Shown here one piece after another: positions 39,896 to 48,486 of a DNA stretch of 64,000 nt. A program made the translations under genes and the position numbers. The notes beneath the pieces are model-generated. The model made no database searches. It was not told where the DNA came from and saw only the letters and a list, made by a program, of their open reading frames with translations. The stretch comes from Vibrio sp. MEBiC08052. GTDB taxonomy: Bacteria; Pseudomonadota; Gammaproteobacteria; Enterobacterales; Vibrionaceae. The stretch lies in NCBI RefSeq assembly GCF_001506075.1, contig NZ_KQ947475.1, positions 3,168,631 through 3,232,630 on the forward strand, given 5' to 3'. The first letter of the stretch is position 1. Each line of letters begins with the position of its first letter.

Positions 39896-40464
39896 ACTAG
39901 AATCAATCAAAAAATTCATTTAATCCGTCTGTCATACGGCTATTAATCATCAGTTGCAGCAAACATATATAGAGACTCTCTCATTACGGACTTACCGGAG
40001 CCTGTTTCATTCAACTAATTGAAATAAAATAAAAAATATTTCATAGATTAACCCTAACTTAAGGAATGGTTACAGCACGACTCGAGCTTAGGTACTGCAT
40101 GTACACTTAGCCTAAAGTTTATTTAAGGTGTAAAAGATTTTGTTAATTGTATTAATAGTGTATCTAGAAGTAGTGGCAAGGATCAAAAAATAATAAGGAA
40201 CACGATCGATACAAAAATTATAAACTTTGCACTTTCAAAGTTAAAGACTATGTTTTAAATGAGCGTAGATAGCTAATTTATATTTGACAAAACAGTCAAA
40301 ACAACCACTCTAAAATTATTCCAATTACGTGACATATTTAACTGACGATCATTATTTTTTCAATAATGATAACGAAGTGAGTGACCTTATTTTAATTAGG
40401 TCTCTGAATTGAGCATCATCACAACATCTAATCAGACATTATTAATTTGTAAAAGGAATACACA
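39896..40464. other. AT-rich region upstream of the arabinoxylanase gene
   Basis: About 570 bp with no gene or recognised RNA. It is clearly more AT-rich than the genes to its left. The ribosome site AAAGGAATACACA precedes the ATG at 40465. A promoter must lie here, but I could not choose one. Confidence 0.4.
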
Positions 40465-43400
40465 ATGAATATAAAATGTCTCTCTAAGAGCATGTATGCC
40501 AAGGCATCGGCAGTCATGGTTCTTGGAGTACTGGCAAGCAGTGTGACTTTACCTGAAGCTGCGCTTGCTGCGAACCCTATCGTATCACACGTTTATACAG
40601 CTGATCCTGCTGCCCGTGTTTTTAATGGGCGGGTCTATGTAGTGACCACGCACGATCAGGATACCCAAACCGATTATAGCCAATTGAAAGATTACTATTT
40701 GTTTTCTTCCGACGACATGGTGAATTGGCAAGATCATGGCATTATTTGGAATTCTAAAACGAATACTAGCTGGGCCAATTTGGCTTACGCACCTGATTTT
40801 ATAGAGCGGAATGGAAAATACTATTTATATTTTCCTGATGGTGGCGGTTCAATTGGTGTGGCCGTTGCTGATAACCCAGAAGGTCCTTATGTCGATCCAC
40901 TAGGTCACCCACTGGTGGATAGCAGTACACCAAATGGCAGTGTGCAGTGGATTTTTGACCCCAGCGTGTTTATTGATGATGATGGTCAAGCCTATTTGTA
41001 TTTTGGTGGTGGTGGTGAGGGGAATGCCCGTGTAATCAAATTAAATGATGACATGATTAGCACCAGTGGCAGTGCAATATCCATCGATGTCCCAAACTTC
41101 TTTGAAGCGCTTTACATGCATAAGCATAACGGCACTTATTACTTATCATATTCTTCCGATACCAGTTCGGGCCTGAAAATTAATTATATGACCAGTAATA
41201 ATCCGACCACAGGATTTACCTACCGAGGTACGATTTTACCCAATCCATGGGAAAATAACTCCAATAACAATCATGCTTCAATTGTTGACTATAAAGGTAA
41301 AAGTTACATTTTTTATCATAATCGGGTTGTGGCTAACGAACGTGGCGCAAGCACTTTTCAACGTTCTGTCAATGTTGACCTCTTAGAGTACAACAGTGAC
41401 GGTAGCATAAAACAAGTGAATGCCGGGCGCGCTGGCGCACCACAACTTAAAACTGTCAATGCATTTAATATCAATCAGGCTGAGATGTTTGATGAAGAAA
41501 ATGGCATAGAAACTGAGAACACGGCTGATGGTACCTTAAATATAATGATGGGTACCGGTGATTGGATAAAAGTATCTGGTGTTAATTTTGGCAATGGTGC
41601 TCAAGAGCTAAAACTGCGTGCAGCAACAGATACTGGCTCAAGTTTAGACGTTATTTTGGATAATTTGAATAACTCGCCAGTGGCGACGATTAATATTGAT
41701 GACACGGGTGGCTGGCAAACGTGGCAAACCCAATTAACAGCATTAAACACTACGATAAGCGGTGTACATGATGTGTATTTGCGCGCCAATGGATGGCATA
41801 ACTTGAACTGGTATCAGTTTATCGGCAGTGGCGGAGATGCCGGAAGTAGTACATTGTCCGTGGAATTAGAGTCTTTATCCGGACAAAATAATTTTAGTCC
41901 ACTGAGTGTTAAATCAGATGGTGGCGCTTCTAACGGGCAATATATTGAATGGCCAAACAACGGCAGTCATCAAGTATTAAGTAGCCCTTCCAATTCTGCC
42001 AGCGGACAGGTAGCAATAAAATTCCGTGTCTCTCAAACAACGAATGTCGGTTTGGACATTCGAGCATCATTGGCTGGCGGCAACGATGATTCATTTTATT
42101 ATCAGTTAGATTCGGGTGGTTGGATCACTCAAAATAACACCGCCACAAATGGCTGGGGTAACGTGACGCTTCAGACTTTCAATAACGTTGCTGTCGGCGA
42201 TCACACGCTGAGGATTTTACGACGCGAAGATGGCGCTAAATTAGATAAAGTTACACTCAATACTGCAAACGGTAATATTCGTTTACTTGCTGATGGTGAG
42301 AGTGGCAATGGCGGCAATGATTATCAACTATCTAATAATAACTTTGCTGACAACGGTGGAGCAGAAGGCAGCTTAATGAATTGGTCTACAACGGCCGGCT
42401 CTATCCGTTTAAGCAATACACAAAGTCACAGTGGTTCATCAAGTGTATTCATTACTGGGCGCACTGCAAAATGGCACGGTATTACCTTTAATGCGGGCTC
42501 CTTAGTGAATGGTAATCAATATGACGTAGCAGTATGGGTTAAATTAGCCGCAGGCTCAGCTGATGTACCAATTACGTTAACGGCTAAACGCCAAGAAGAC
42601 GGTGATAGCTCAACGTACAATGAGTATGAACAGGTTGCGACTGCCGTTGCATCGGCTAATCACTGGACGCTATTACATGGCTTTTATACACAAAGCGGTA
42701 CACCTTTTGAGCATTTCATTATTGAATCTGATAGTGAAACCGTGAGTTTTTATGCGGATGATTTTTCAATCGGGGGTGACGCCGGAGGCGGCAGTCAAAC
42801 TTGTGGGCTGAAATCGAACTACAGCTGGACATCAACCGGTCCGTTAATTGCTCCTCAAAGATCGAATTGGGCGTCAATTAAAGATCCAACCATTGTTAAG
42901 TACAACAATAAATATCACGTATTTGCGACGGTATTTGATACGGCTAGAAACAGTTGGGGTGGCGTTTACTTAAACTTTAGTGACTGGAGACAAGCCGGTT
43001 CTGCAAATCAAGTAGATATGAGCACCACACGAGCAGGCAATACAGTTGCACCGCAAGTATTCTATTTTGAACCAGAAAAAAGATGGTACATGATTTACCA
43101 ATGGGGCGCTAAATATTCGACTAACACCGATATTAGTAATCCAGCAGGTTGGACATCGCCTAAACCGTTATTAAGAAATGGGTTAAGCAATGGTATCGAT
43201 TATTGGGTGATCTGTGACGATAACTATTGTCATTTATTCTTCTCTGGCGACGACGGTAAGTTGTATCGTTCAAAAGTCTCGATTGGTAACTTCCCGAACT
43301 TTTCCGGTTATGAAGTTGTGATGCAAGATAGCGTTGCGAGACTGTTTGAAGCTTCTAACGTTTATAAAGTGGAAGGCACTAATAAATATTTATTATTAGT

Positions 43401-43698
43401 AGAAGCATATGGCCCGCGTTATTTCCGCTCTTGGACATCGACGAGTTTAGATGGTCCTTGGACACCTTTAGCGGATACCCAATCAAATCCTTTTGCAGGG
43501 GCGGCAAATGTTTCTTTCCCAAGCGGAAAATGGACGGATGATATTAGTCACGGTGAGATGATACGTTCAGGATATGATCAAACCCTTACGATTAATGCAT
43601 GTAATATGCAGTATTTGTATCAAGGGCAAAATCCAAATTCAGGTGTATCAGATTACAATCGCTTACCTTATCGACTTGGTTTAATCAGCGAAAAATAA
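40465..43698 (+). CDS. Secreted bifunctional arabinoxylan hydrolase, GH43 + three CBM-like modules + GH62
   Basis: 1077 residues. Signal peptide (cleavage near ALA, residue 35). GH43 five-blade propeller at about 37-325, with the expected catalytic triad Asp47 (YTADPAA), Asp165 (IFDPSV) and Glu214 (FFEALY). Residues 335-455 form a CBM6-like module (NINQAEMFDEENGI ... GVHDVYLRANG), 463-600 a second beta-sandwich module, and 620-772 a CBM22/CBM4-like module (WHGITFNAGSLVNGNQYDVAVWVKL). Residues 780-1077 are a GH62 alpha-L-arabinofuranosidase (SIKDPTIVKYNNKYHVFATV, VAPQVFYFEPEKRWYMIYQWG, EASNVYKVEGTNKYLLLVE), with Asp807 as the likely base. It would remove arabinose from and cut arabinoxylan. 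Two catalytic domains of different families in one chain is unusual. Codon use is more AT-rich than in the left neighbours. Confidence 0.88.
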   Translation: MNIKCLSKSMYAKASAVMVLGVLASSVTLPEAALAANPIVSHVYTADPAARVFNGRVYVVTTHDQDTQTDYSQLKDYYLFSSDDMVNWQDHGIIWNSKTNTSWANLAYAPDFIERNGKYYLYFPDGGGSIGVAVADNPEGPYVDPLGHPLVDSSTPNGSVQWIFDPSVFIDDDGQAYLYFGGGGEGNARVIKLNDDMISTSGSAISIDVPNFFEALYMHKHNGTYYLSYSSDTSSGLKINYMTSNNPTTGFTYRGTILPNPWENNSNNNHASIVDYKGKSYIFYHNRVVANERGASTFQRSVNVDLLEYNSDGSIKQVNAGRAGAPQLKTVNAFNINQAEMFDEENGIETENTADGTLNIMMGTGDWIKVSGVNFGNGAQELKLRAATDTGSSLDVILDNLNNSPVATINIDDTGGWQTWQTQLTALNTTISGVHDVYLRANGWHNLNWYQFIGSGGDAGSSTLSVELESLSGQNNFSPLSVKSDGGASNGQYIEWPNNGSHQVLSSPSNSASGQVAIKFRVSQTTNVGLDIRASLAGGNDDSFYYQLDSGGWITQNNTATNGWGNVTLQTFNNVAVGDHTLRILRREDGAKLDKVTLNTANGNIRLLADGESGNGGNDYQLSNNNFADNGGAEGSLMNWSTTAGSIRLSNTQSHSGSSSVFITGRTAKWHGITFNAGSLVNGNQYDVAVWVKLAAGSADVPITLTAKRQEDGDSSTYNEYEQVATAVASANHWTLLHGFYTQSGTPFEHFIIESDSETVSFYADDFSIGGDAGGGSQTCGLKSNYSWTSTGPLIAPQRSNWASIKDPTIVKYNNKYHVFATVFDTARNSWGGVYLNFSDWRQAGSANQVDMSTTRAGNTVAPQVFYFEPEKRWYMIYQWGAKYSTNTDISNPAGWTSPKPLLRNGLSNGIDYWVICDDNYCHLFFSGDDGKLYRSKVSIGNFPNFSGYEVVMQDSVARLFEASNVYKVEGTNKYLLLVEAYGPRYFRSWTSTSLDGPWTPLADTQSNPFAGAANVSFPSGKWTDDISHGEMIRSGYDQTLTINACNMQYLYQGQNPNSGVSDYNRLPYRLGLISEK

Positions 43699-43815
43699 TC
43701 ATGCAGTCAGTTATCGCCACCCGATAATGGGTGGCGATATGAATAAAATCATAATGTGGTAGTGCATGTTTGACTGCCACATTAAACCTTACAACACCAA
43801 ATTAAGGTGATGATC

Positions 43816-44964
43816 ATGAAATATATAATAACGGCACTGGTTGCTTTGATGTCGATGTCAGCGATGGCAGAACCTGATCCAAACTTTCATATTTACTTGA
43901 TGGTCGGGCAATCAAATATGGAAGGCGCTTCACCGGTTGAACCGCAAGACCGTATCACGAATCCCAGAGTCATGGTTTTACAAGACGAATCATGTGGGGG
44001 CATCGGATATTACGGTCAATGGCGTGTAGCATCACCGCCTTTAGTTCGTTGTTCCGGTGCTTTAGGCCCCGGCGATAATTTTGGCAAAGTCATGGCAAAC
44101 AATTCTGATCCGAAGGTAACGATTGGTTTAGTCGGTGCTGCACATGGTGGTCAAAAAATAGAATATTTCCTCAAAAATTGTCGTGATTTTAACGCATGTA
44201 CACCAACCTTTGGTTCAACACCCAATAATTTTAAGGGTGGCTATCAATGGCTGATCGATCTTGCCCGCAGAGCGCAGCAGAGAGGTGTCATAAAAGGTAT
44301 TATTTTCCATCAAGGTGAAAGTAATACGGGTGATCCGGCTTGGCCAGGACGTGTAAAACAATTAGTGACCGATATGCGTAACGACTTGGGTCTTGGTAAT
44401 ATTCCTTTCATTGCAGGAGAACTGCCTTATCCGGCCTGTTGTTCTAGCCATAATCGTTTAATCGCACAATTGCCGTCACTAATTACCAACGCACATGTTG
44501 TCAGTGCAGCGGGTTTGAATATTCACGATCAATATCATTTTGATTCTGCAGGTGCGCGTGAAATGGGTAAGCGCTATGCAACCAAAATGTTGCAATTAGT
44601 AGATACCGGTGCTGATGATGGCACGGGGAGTAACACGATCGTTGTTCGGTTAAGTGGCGTTGTTGGTGATGAAAGCGTTAACCTGCAAATAGGAGGAACC
44701 ACAATCAAGCAGTGGACTGCGACAAATTATATGGCTGACTATACTGTAAAGACGAATGCGACCGGTGCAATTCGTGTTGGCTTTACAAATGATGGCGGGA
44801 ATCGTGATGTTCAAGTGGATTACATCATCGTCAATGGTGTTGTTCGCCAAGCTGAAGATCAAGACGATAATACAGGCGTATGGGGCAATGGTACTTGTGG
44901 GGGTGGTACATTCTCAGAGTGGCTGCATTGCAATGGCTCGATAGGATTTGGGGCATTAAAATAA
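43816..44964 (+). CDS. Secreted acetyl xylan esterase (CE6-like) with CBM60-type module
   Basis: 382 residues from the ATG at 43816, eight bases after AAGG; GTG and ATG codons just upstream are less well placed. Signal peptide ends at SAMA. The SGNH/SASA fold shows LMVGQSNMEG (catalytic Ser), GLVGAAHGGQ, FHQGESN and the C-terminal NIHDQYHFDSAGAREMG with the catalytic Asp/His. Residues about 275-382 form a Ca-dependent xylan-binding module: DVQVDYIIVNG, QAEDQDDNTGVWGNGTCGGG, and SEWLHCNGSIGFGAL, typical of CBM60/CBM36. It would deacetylate xylan and expose it to the upstream GH43-GH62 enzyme, with which it forms a two-gene unit (117 bp gap). Confidence 0.88.
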   Translation: MKYIITALVALMSMSAMAEPDPNFHIYLMVGQSNMEGASPVEPQDRITNPRVMVLQDESCGGIGYYGQWRVASPPLVRCSGALGPGDNFGKVMANNSDPKVTIGLVGAAHGGQKIEYFLKNCRDFNACTPTFGSTPNNFKGGYQWLIDLARRAQQRGVIKGIIFHQGESNTGDPAWPGRVKQLVTDMRNDLGLGNIPFIAGELPYPACCSSHNRLIAQLPSLITNAHVVSAAGLNIHDQYHFDSAGAREMGKRYATKMLQLVDTGADDGTGSNTIVVRLSGVVGDESVNLQIGGTTIKQWTATNYMADYTVKTNATGAIRVGFTNDGGNRDVQVDYIIVNGVVRQAEDQDDNTGVWGNGTCGGGTFSEWLHCNGSIGFGALK

Positions 44965-44970
44965 GCCCCA
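44949..44970 (+). terminator. Short hairpin at the stop codon of the esterase gene
   Basis: TGGGGC, a 10-nt AT loop holding the stop codon, GCCCCA. Six strong pairs but no T-run; a weak candidate. Confidence 0.35.
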
Positions 44971-45008
44971 GACTAACGAAAGCTCGCAATGTTCGGGCTG
45001 TCGCTACA

Positions 45009-45112
45009 TCACCGGCATGGCAAGACAGCCAACCCTTCGGGGTTGCCGGTGATGATTAACACATGCTTTTCTTGCTGATGCACGAAGCGGGTACATCAGC
45101 CCTTCTGCGGCT
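45009..45112 (-). pseudogene. Internal fragment of a vgrG gene
   Basis: The stretch from CACCGGCATGGCAAGAC to TACATCAGCCCTTCT is closely similar to 51347-51443 inside the downstream vgrG (the region coding ETDLEFFHRLAAEEGLMYRFEHQQDKH...), with several indels that break the frame. It begins 45 bp after the xylan esterase gene and so marks one edge of a decayed vgrG copy. Confidence 0.75.
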
Positions 45113-45144
45113 CGGCTTGAGTGCTGATGAGTCACAGGAAGATA

Positions 45145-45411
45145 TCATTTACTATTTTGGGAGTAACCGGTATGTTTAATAAAAAATATTAAACAACTGA
45201 CGATAAATAATATCACCCAAAAAACCAATTCCAGATATTCTATATAGTATATTGTGTAAGTTTCACCAACATACTTCTGCCCATCCAGAACAAACCGTTC
45301 GTACAACGGATATAATTCTTTAGCAATTATCACCATATATAACAGGAATAATATTGATGATATGGCCATTGACAGTAATAATTTTTTTATAAAATCCATT
45401 TTAATTTTCAT
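45145..45411 (-). CDS. Small membrane protein, possible orphan T6SS immunity protein
   Basis: 88 residues with two hydrophobic helices (about 8-30 and 60-80) and a loop between them rich in Tyr and Glu. No family recognised. A truncated second copy of its 3' end lies at 39747-39895. Position between two vgrG fragments and next to two more small membrane genes suggests a displaced immunity gene, as such genes are often kept after their effector is lost. Alternative: unrelated hypothetical membrane protein. Confidence 0.55.
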   Translation of the reverse strand: MKIKMDFIKKLLLSMAISSILFLLYMVIIAKELYPLYERFVLDGQKYVGETYTIYYIEYLELVFWVILFIVSCLIFFIKHTGYSQNSK

Positions 45412-45463
45412 ATAGTAACATTAAAAAATCAGGTAATATCTCATTGTAAAAAATCAATAAAAA

Positions 45464-45826
45464 TTATTCACATTTTATATTGCAATATTCTAAATATTCA
45501 TTATTTTTAAGGTAGATATATTCACCATCAAAGCCTATTATATCTGGTAAATGTAATTCATCCATCTTATTCCCTTTATATAAAAAATCGCCACTAGTCA
45601 ATACTATTTTTTCTCTATTAAATATCACTATCTCATACATAGGATGTTCAGATGATAATATTTTGAAACCATTGCTATCATCTGGCACATGAATCCACAG
45701 AATGCCACTCACAATTTCTTTTTCAAAAGAATTAGTATTATCAACTTTCACAACCGATAAGAAAAGCAATGAAAGACAGCCTATGAATGCTAATGAGTAT
45801 AATATTATATTCTTTAATAACCTCAT
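45464..45826 (-). CDS. Hypothetical lipoprotein-like or membrane-anchored protein
   Basis: 120 residues: an N-terminal hydrophobic segment (MRLLKNIILYSLAFIGCLSLLFLSV) whose Ser-Leu-Ala-Phe-Ile-Gly-Cys could be a lipobox only loosely, then a soluble beta-rich part (HVPDDSNGFKILSSEHPMYEIVIFNREKIVL, KNNEYLEYCNIKCE). No family recognised. AT-rich like its neighbours. It would sit in the periplasm or membrane, where immunity to a T6SS periplasmic toxin acts, but that is inferred from context only. Confidence 0.5.
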   Translation of the reverse strand: MRLLKNIILYSLAFIGCLSLLFLSVVKVDNTNSFEKEIVSGILWIHVPDDSNGFKILSSEHPMYEIVIFNREKIVLTSGDFLYKGNKMDELHLPDIIGFDGEYIYLKNNEYLEYCNIKCE

Positions 45827-45844
45827 TTAATTACCTCAAAACAC

Positions 45845-46198
45845 CTAACTCCCCCTTACATATCGATTATTTTTATCAGCTATATAAATAAATAAGGATG
45901 CGACAGTTATACAAAAAATAATAAGCAGCGTTCTATATGGATTGCTACTTCCCCAACTATAAATAAAATAAAATGATATAAAAGAATAAACAATCCATCG
46001 GTATGAATTTTTAATAAAAGGAAACAATAGGAGATATGGGATAACTATATATATGTAAGAAAATGTAATAAAAGACAATCCAACACCTCTAGACACAGGA
46101 CTAAAGTAATACATATATACTTGAGAAATCATTTCATGAAACATGAAATAAATAACACAAGCCACTATCGATATAAATATTTTTGCAATTATTTTCAT
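45845..46198 (-). CDS. Small polytopic membrane protein, unknown function
   Basis: 117 residues from the ATG at 46198 (a weak ribosome site AGAAAG); the frame could be ten residues longer. Three or four hydrophobic helices (about 5-25, 38-60, 66-85, 90-108) make up most of the chain. No family recognised. It is the first of three small genes lying between the two vgrG fragments, all on the same strand and all AT-rich. Confidence 0.5.
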   Translation of the reverse strand: MKIIAKIFISIVACVIYFMFHEMISQVYMYYFSPVSRGVGLSFITFSYIYIVIPYLLLFPFIKNSYRWIVYSFISFYFIYSWGSSNPYRTLLIIFCITVASLFIYIADKNNRYVRGS

Positions 46199-46320
46199 AG
46201 AAATTTTTCTTTCTGAACATATATACAAAGATTATCTTATACGAAGATTAATTCGAAGCAAACAAAACACCAGTCAATTACCCCTGTTATTATTTTTTAT
46301 CATTGACATAAGTATTCAAA

Positions 46321-46438
46321 GAGAGAATTTCCGGCACGTCCAGTTGCAGAAGACCGGCTGTTATGGCTCATTCCAGTGATGACGCCAAGGTGAGTGAGTA
46401 AAAGGTATGATGGTGAGCCTGAACCCTAACGTTGCCAT
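46321..46438 (-). pseudogene. 5' fragments of a vgrG gene
   Basis: Two pieces match the intact-start vgrG: 46321-46413 resembles 51568-51675, and 46410-46438, including the start codon, resembles 51926-51954 (TGGTGAGCCTGAACCCTAAC). About 250 bp between them are missing and the frame is broken. Together with 45009-45112, it shows that an older vgrG copy stood here, with three small genes now lying in its middle. Confidence 0.78.
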
Positions 46439-46539
46439 AATAAATTGAGTTGTATTGTACGCTGAATAACCTTCATCCAATTCTCATCTGGCTGATTGTA
46501 TACCCGTTTTAATCATCAATAGTGCTTCTCTTTTAGATT

Positions 46540-46664
46540 CCATCAGAAAAGTGAACTGGCTCGAAGAACCTCATACTTTTTCCATACTTGCGTCTATTGT
46601 ACCAGTGCCCGACGTTCATTAATCTAACCCTGTACCGGAAACATTCCGGGACGGGATTGGTCCC
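46540..46664 (+). repeat. Right copy of the T6SS-associated boundary segment
   Basis: Closely similar to 39424-39555, including the CCGGAA-ACA-TTCCGG hairpin, and ending in GATTGGTCCC. The homology resumes at 46827 after a 162-bp insertion. Confidence 0.8.
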
Positions 46665-46836
46665 CCGTTTTGAATACTTAGGTGCATAAACAACGGTTCT
46701 CAGCGAACTGTTTTTATGCGACTATCAGTGCCGCCTGAAAATTATGGTGGACTGATTGGGCAGCCTCCGGGCTGGCCGTAGCCTAGGTAACGGTAGGACC
46801 AAACCCGATACAGTCCACCACCCAAAGATTGGTCCC
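46655..46836. mobile_element. 162-bp structured insertion flanked by 10-bp direct repeats
   Basis: GATTGGTCCC at 46655-46664 is repeated at 46827-46836; the homologous left locus has it once and lacks everything between, as an empty site would. The insert (46665-46826) encodes no protein but folds strongly: hairpin 1 at about 46693-46728 (GCATAAACAACGGTT with AACTGTTTTTATGC), and a closing stem TGGTGGACTG / CAGTCCACCA (46745-46754 with 46811-46820) that encloses CAGCC-TCCG-GGCTG (46761-46774) and CCGT/ACGG (46776-46793) hairpins. It is not an integron attC (no GTTRRRY core) and no known IS ends were seen. A non-autonomous element or mobile structured RNA is the best reading; deletion from the left copy between 10-bp repeats is the alternative. 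Confidence 0.6.
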
Positions 46837-46879
46837 TTTCCGTGGTGGAACAAAGTCTAACTTTACCTGGGAATTTACT

Positions 46880-47074
46880 ATGTTCGAAACCATCCACTAT
46901 GATCCACAACTATCACAAAAAGCCCGTGAATATTTACGCCAACTGGAAGAGATTTTTCTGGCGGAACAATGGGAAAAACGACAAGAAATGTGTGAGGTAT
47001 TACTCTATCTCAATAACTTAATCACCACCCACTATTGTCAGTATCATGAAGACGGGGATGAAAGTTTTGTATAA
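46880..47074 (+). CDS. Small acidic helical protein at the edge of the T6SS cassette, unknown function
   Basis: 64 residues from the ATG at 46880 (GGGAATTTACT upstream); a frame opening at 46829 would extend into the insertion's repeat and is not preferred. The chain is mostly helical (SQKAREYLRQLEEIFLAEQWEKRQEMCEVLLYLNNLI) and ends in HYCQYHEDGDESFV. No family recognised. It is convergent with the immunity gene at 47194, and an internally deleted copy lies at 39594 in the same relative place, so it belongs to a conserved border of these effector cassettes. Confidence 0.6.
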   Translation: MFETIHYDPQLSQKAREYLRQLEEIFLAEQWEKRQEMCEVLLYLNNLITTHYCQYHEDGDESFV

Positions 47075-47098
47075 AACATGATTGGTGTTTGTGATCAG

Positions 47099-47118
47099 CG
47101 AGCCGCATTTGCGGCTCG
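47099..47118. terminator. Hairpin after the small gene, between convergent genes
   Basis: CGAGCCGCA-TT-TGCGGCTCG followed by ATTTGATTT: nine perfect pairs, 25 bp after the 46880-47074 stop codon and 76 bp before the end of the convergent immunity gene. Confidence 0.7.
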
Positions 47119-47193
47119 ATTTGATTTAGGCGTCAATTGAATAGCTTATCTGAATTTATACAATGAGACTCACAATATCATTAGGGTTCTACC

Positions 47194-48174
47194 TTATTGA
47201 CTCACCCAAAAGATACTGTTGCTATTCTCATCTTCCACCGGTCCCGGTGCTCGATCACCATGATTTAATGTAATTTGGTCATTCGTCAGGTTACAGAGAA
47301 AAGTACCGTCTATCGCACTTTCATCTCCGGGTAAAAGAATATAGTGCTTCTGCTTTTCCATTTGCTCTGCTGCAAACAGTTGGTCATAACCTTTCGCTCT
47401 GGCGTAATCGACCAAATCTTTCGGATAATAAAGCATATGCCGATAACTACTATCATCCAGACCATAGAGTAATGTCACCATCCCCGCTTCAAATGCCCAG
47501 TAACCGAAGAAAGTAGGGAATTTACCTTTATGGCGATTATGCCAATAGCAGTCTTTCATTCCCTTATACCACCCTCTCAGGTACTGCTTAATACTTTCCT
47601 GCCGCTCTGCTTTCGTCGGAGAAACACCATCTCCTTTGATTGCATCGTAAAGATGTTGGTAGGATTTGGGGAAGGCAAGACTCTCATCTCGTTGTCGAGG
47701 AAAACCGATGATCCCTAATCTAGCCAGCAAAATACTTAAAACTGGATCATCTTTTCTATCACCAATTACAGTTAACCACCTAGAGAATGGGAATGAATAC
47801 TCTTTTCTTCCTAATAAAACTGATAAACTATAAATCCACAGAATATATTGAAACGAATCTGGTTCCCAAGATTGAAGAACATCACTACTATAATTTTTTT
47901 TGTGTATCAGGTAATATTCAAATATTTTATCAAAATTATCCTGAACATTATCTATTGGTAGCCCTACAGAATACCCTAATATTGTATCTTCAAAACATGT
48001 AGTAAAAAAAAGCCAGCTAACACTACATTTATAATCAATAATATCGTTAGGATTAGATAAGATTTCCTCTAAATGTTCATTATTTGATTTTCTTTGGATA
48101 ATATTCTTCTTATCTAAATATTTTTCTTCGTCCAAAAAAGGGTCTCTTCGAGAATAGAGTAAATTTTCACTCAT
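47194..48174 (-). CDS. PoNi-like T6SS immunity protein (DUF1911 type)
   Basis: 326 residues, with ribosome site GGAAGGAATT. The C-terminal half contains GYWAFEAGMVTLLYGLDDSSYRHMLYYPKDLVDYARAKG, the hallmark of the family of immunity proteins (DUF1910/DUF1911) that protect against PoNe DNase effectors. The N-terminal half is divergent. The protein would be cytoplasmic and neutralise an imported toxin. However, the effector encoded two genes upstream does not end in a recognisable PoNe domain, so this may be an orphan or may serve a new toxin. The C-terminal tail after about residue 275 (HYILLPGDESAIDGTFLCNLTNDQITLNHGDRAPGPV) is extra. Confidence 0.78.
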   Translation of the reverse strand: MSENLLYSRRDPFLDEEKYLDKKNIIQRKSNNEHLEEILSNPNDIIDYKCSVSWLFFTTCFEDTILGYSVGLPIDNVQDNFDKIFEYYLIHKKNYSSDVLQSWEPDSFQYILWIYSLSVLLGRKEYSFPFSRWLTVIGDRKDDPVLSILLARLGIIGFPRQRDESLAFPKSYQHLYDAIKGDGVSPTKAERQESIKQYLRGWYKGMKDCYWHNRHKGKFPTFFGYWAFEAGMVTLLYGLDDSSYRHMLYYPKDLVDYARAKGYDQLFAAEQMEKQKHYILLPGDESAIDGTFLCNLTNDQITLNHGDRAPGPVEDENSNSIFWVSQ

Positions 48175-48234
48175 AATTCCTTCCTCGCAATATTATTAAT
48201 ACATAAAATATTTTAACAAAAACCCAAAATATCA

Positions 48235-48486
48235 TTATGCTTTTTTTATGCTTCTAATGTTTGTTACACATTCATACTCTTCATCAGTAAAGAAACCATG
48301 AGCCTCTATACCACTTAATGCCTTTAATACTTTATCTAACAATTCATTAAACTCATCAGTACTTTTTACTTTTCTTAGTTTATCTAAAGCACCTTCATAA
48401 ACTTTTACACCTTGTTTCGAATTTCTTGATGCTGCTAACTCATTTAATTTATCAAGATTATATTCTAATTCTTTAATTTTCAGCAT
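48235..48486 (-). CDS. Small protein overlapping the effector gene, likely its immunity protein
   Basis: 83 residues, mostly helical and charged (LEYNLDKLNELAASRNSKQGVKVYEGALDKLRKVKS), no signal peptide or membrane segment. The ATG lies inside the effector 3' end (14-bp overlap), with an AAGG ribosome site eight bases before it. This arrangement is the usual one for a cognate immunity gene of a T6SS effector, so a cytoplasmic target of the toxin is implied. No family recognised. Confidence 0.6.
   Translation of the reverse strand: MLKIKELEYNLDKLNELAASRNSKQGVKVYEGALDKLRKVKSTDEFNELLDKVLKALSGIEAHGFFTDEEYECVTNIRSIKKA

Noticed and set aside
46746..46819. Integron attC site, HDV-like ribozyme or RNase P fragment
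   Set aside because: The stem-loop lacks the attC core (GTTRRRY) and integrase neighbours, and the inner loops do not match the ribozyme cores I know; kept only as an unnamed structured element.
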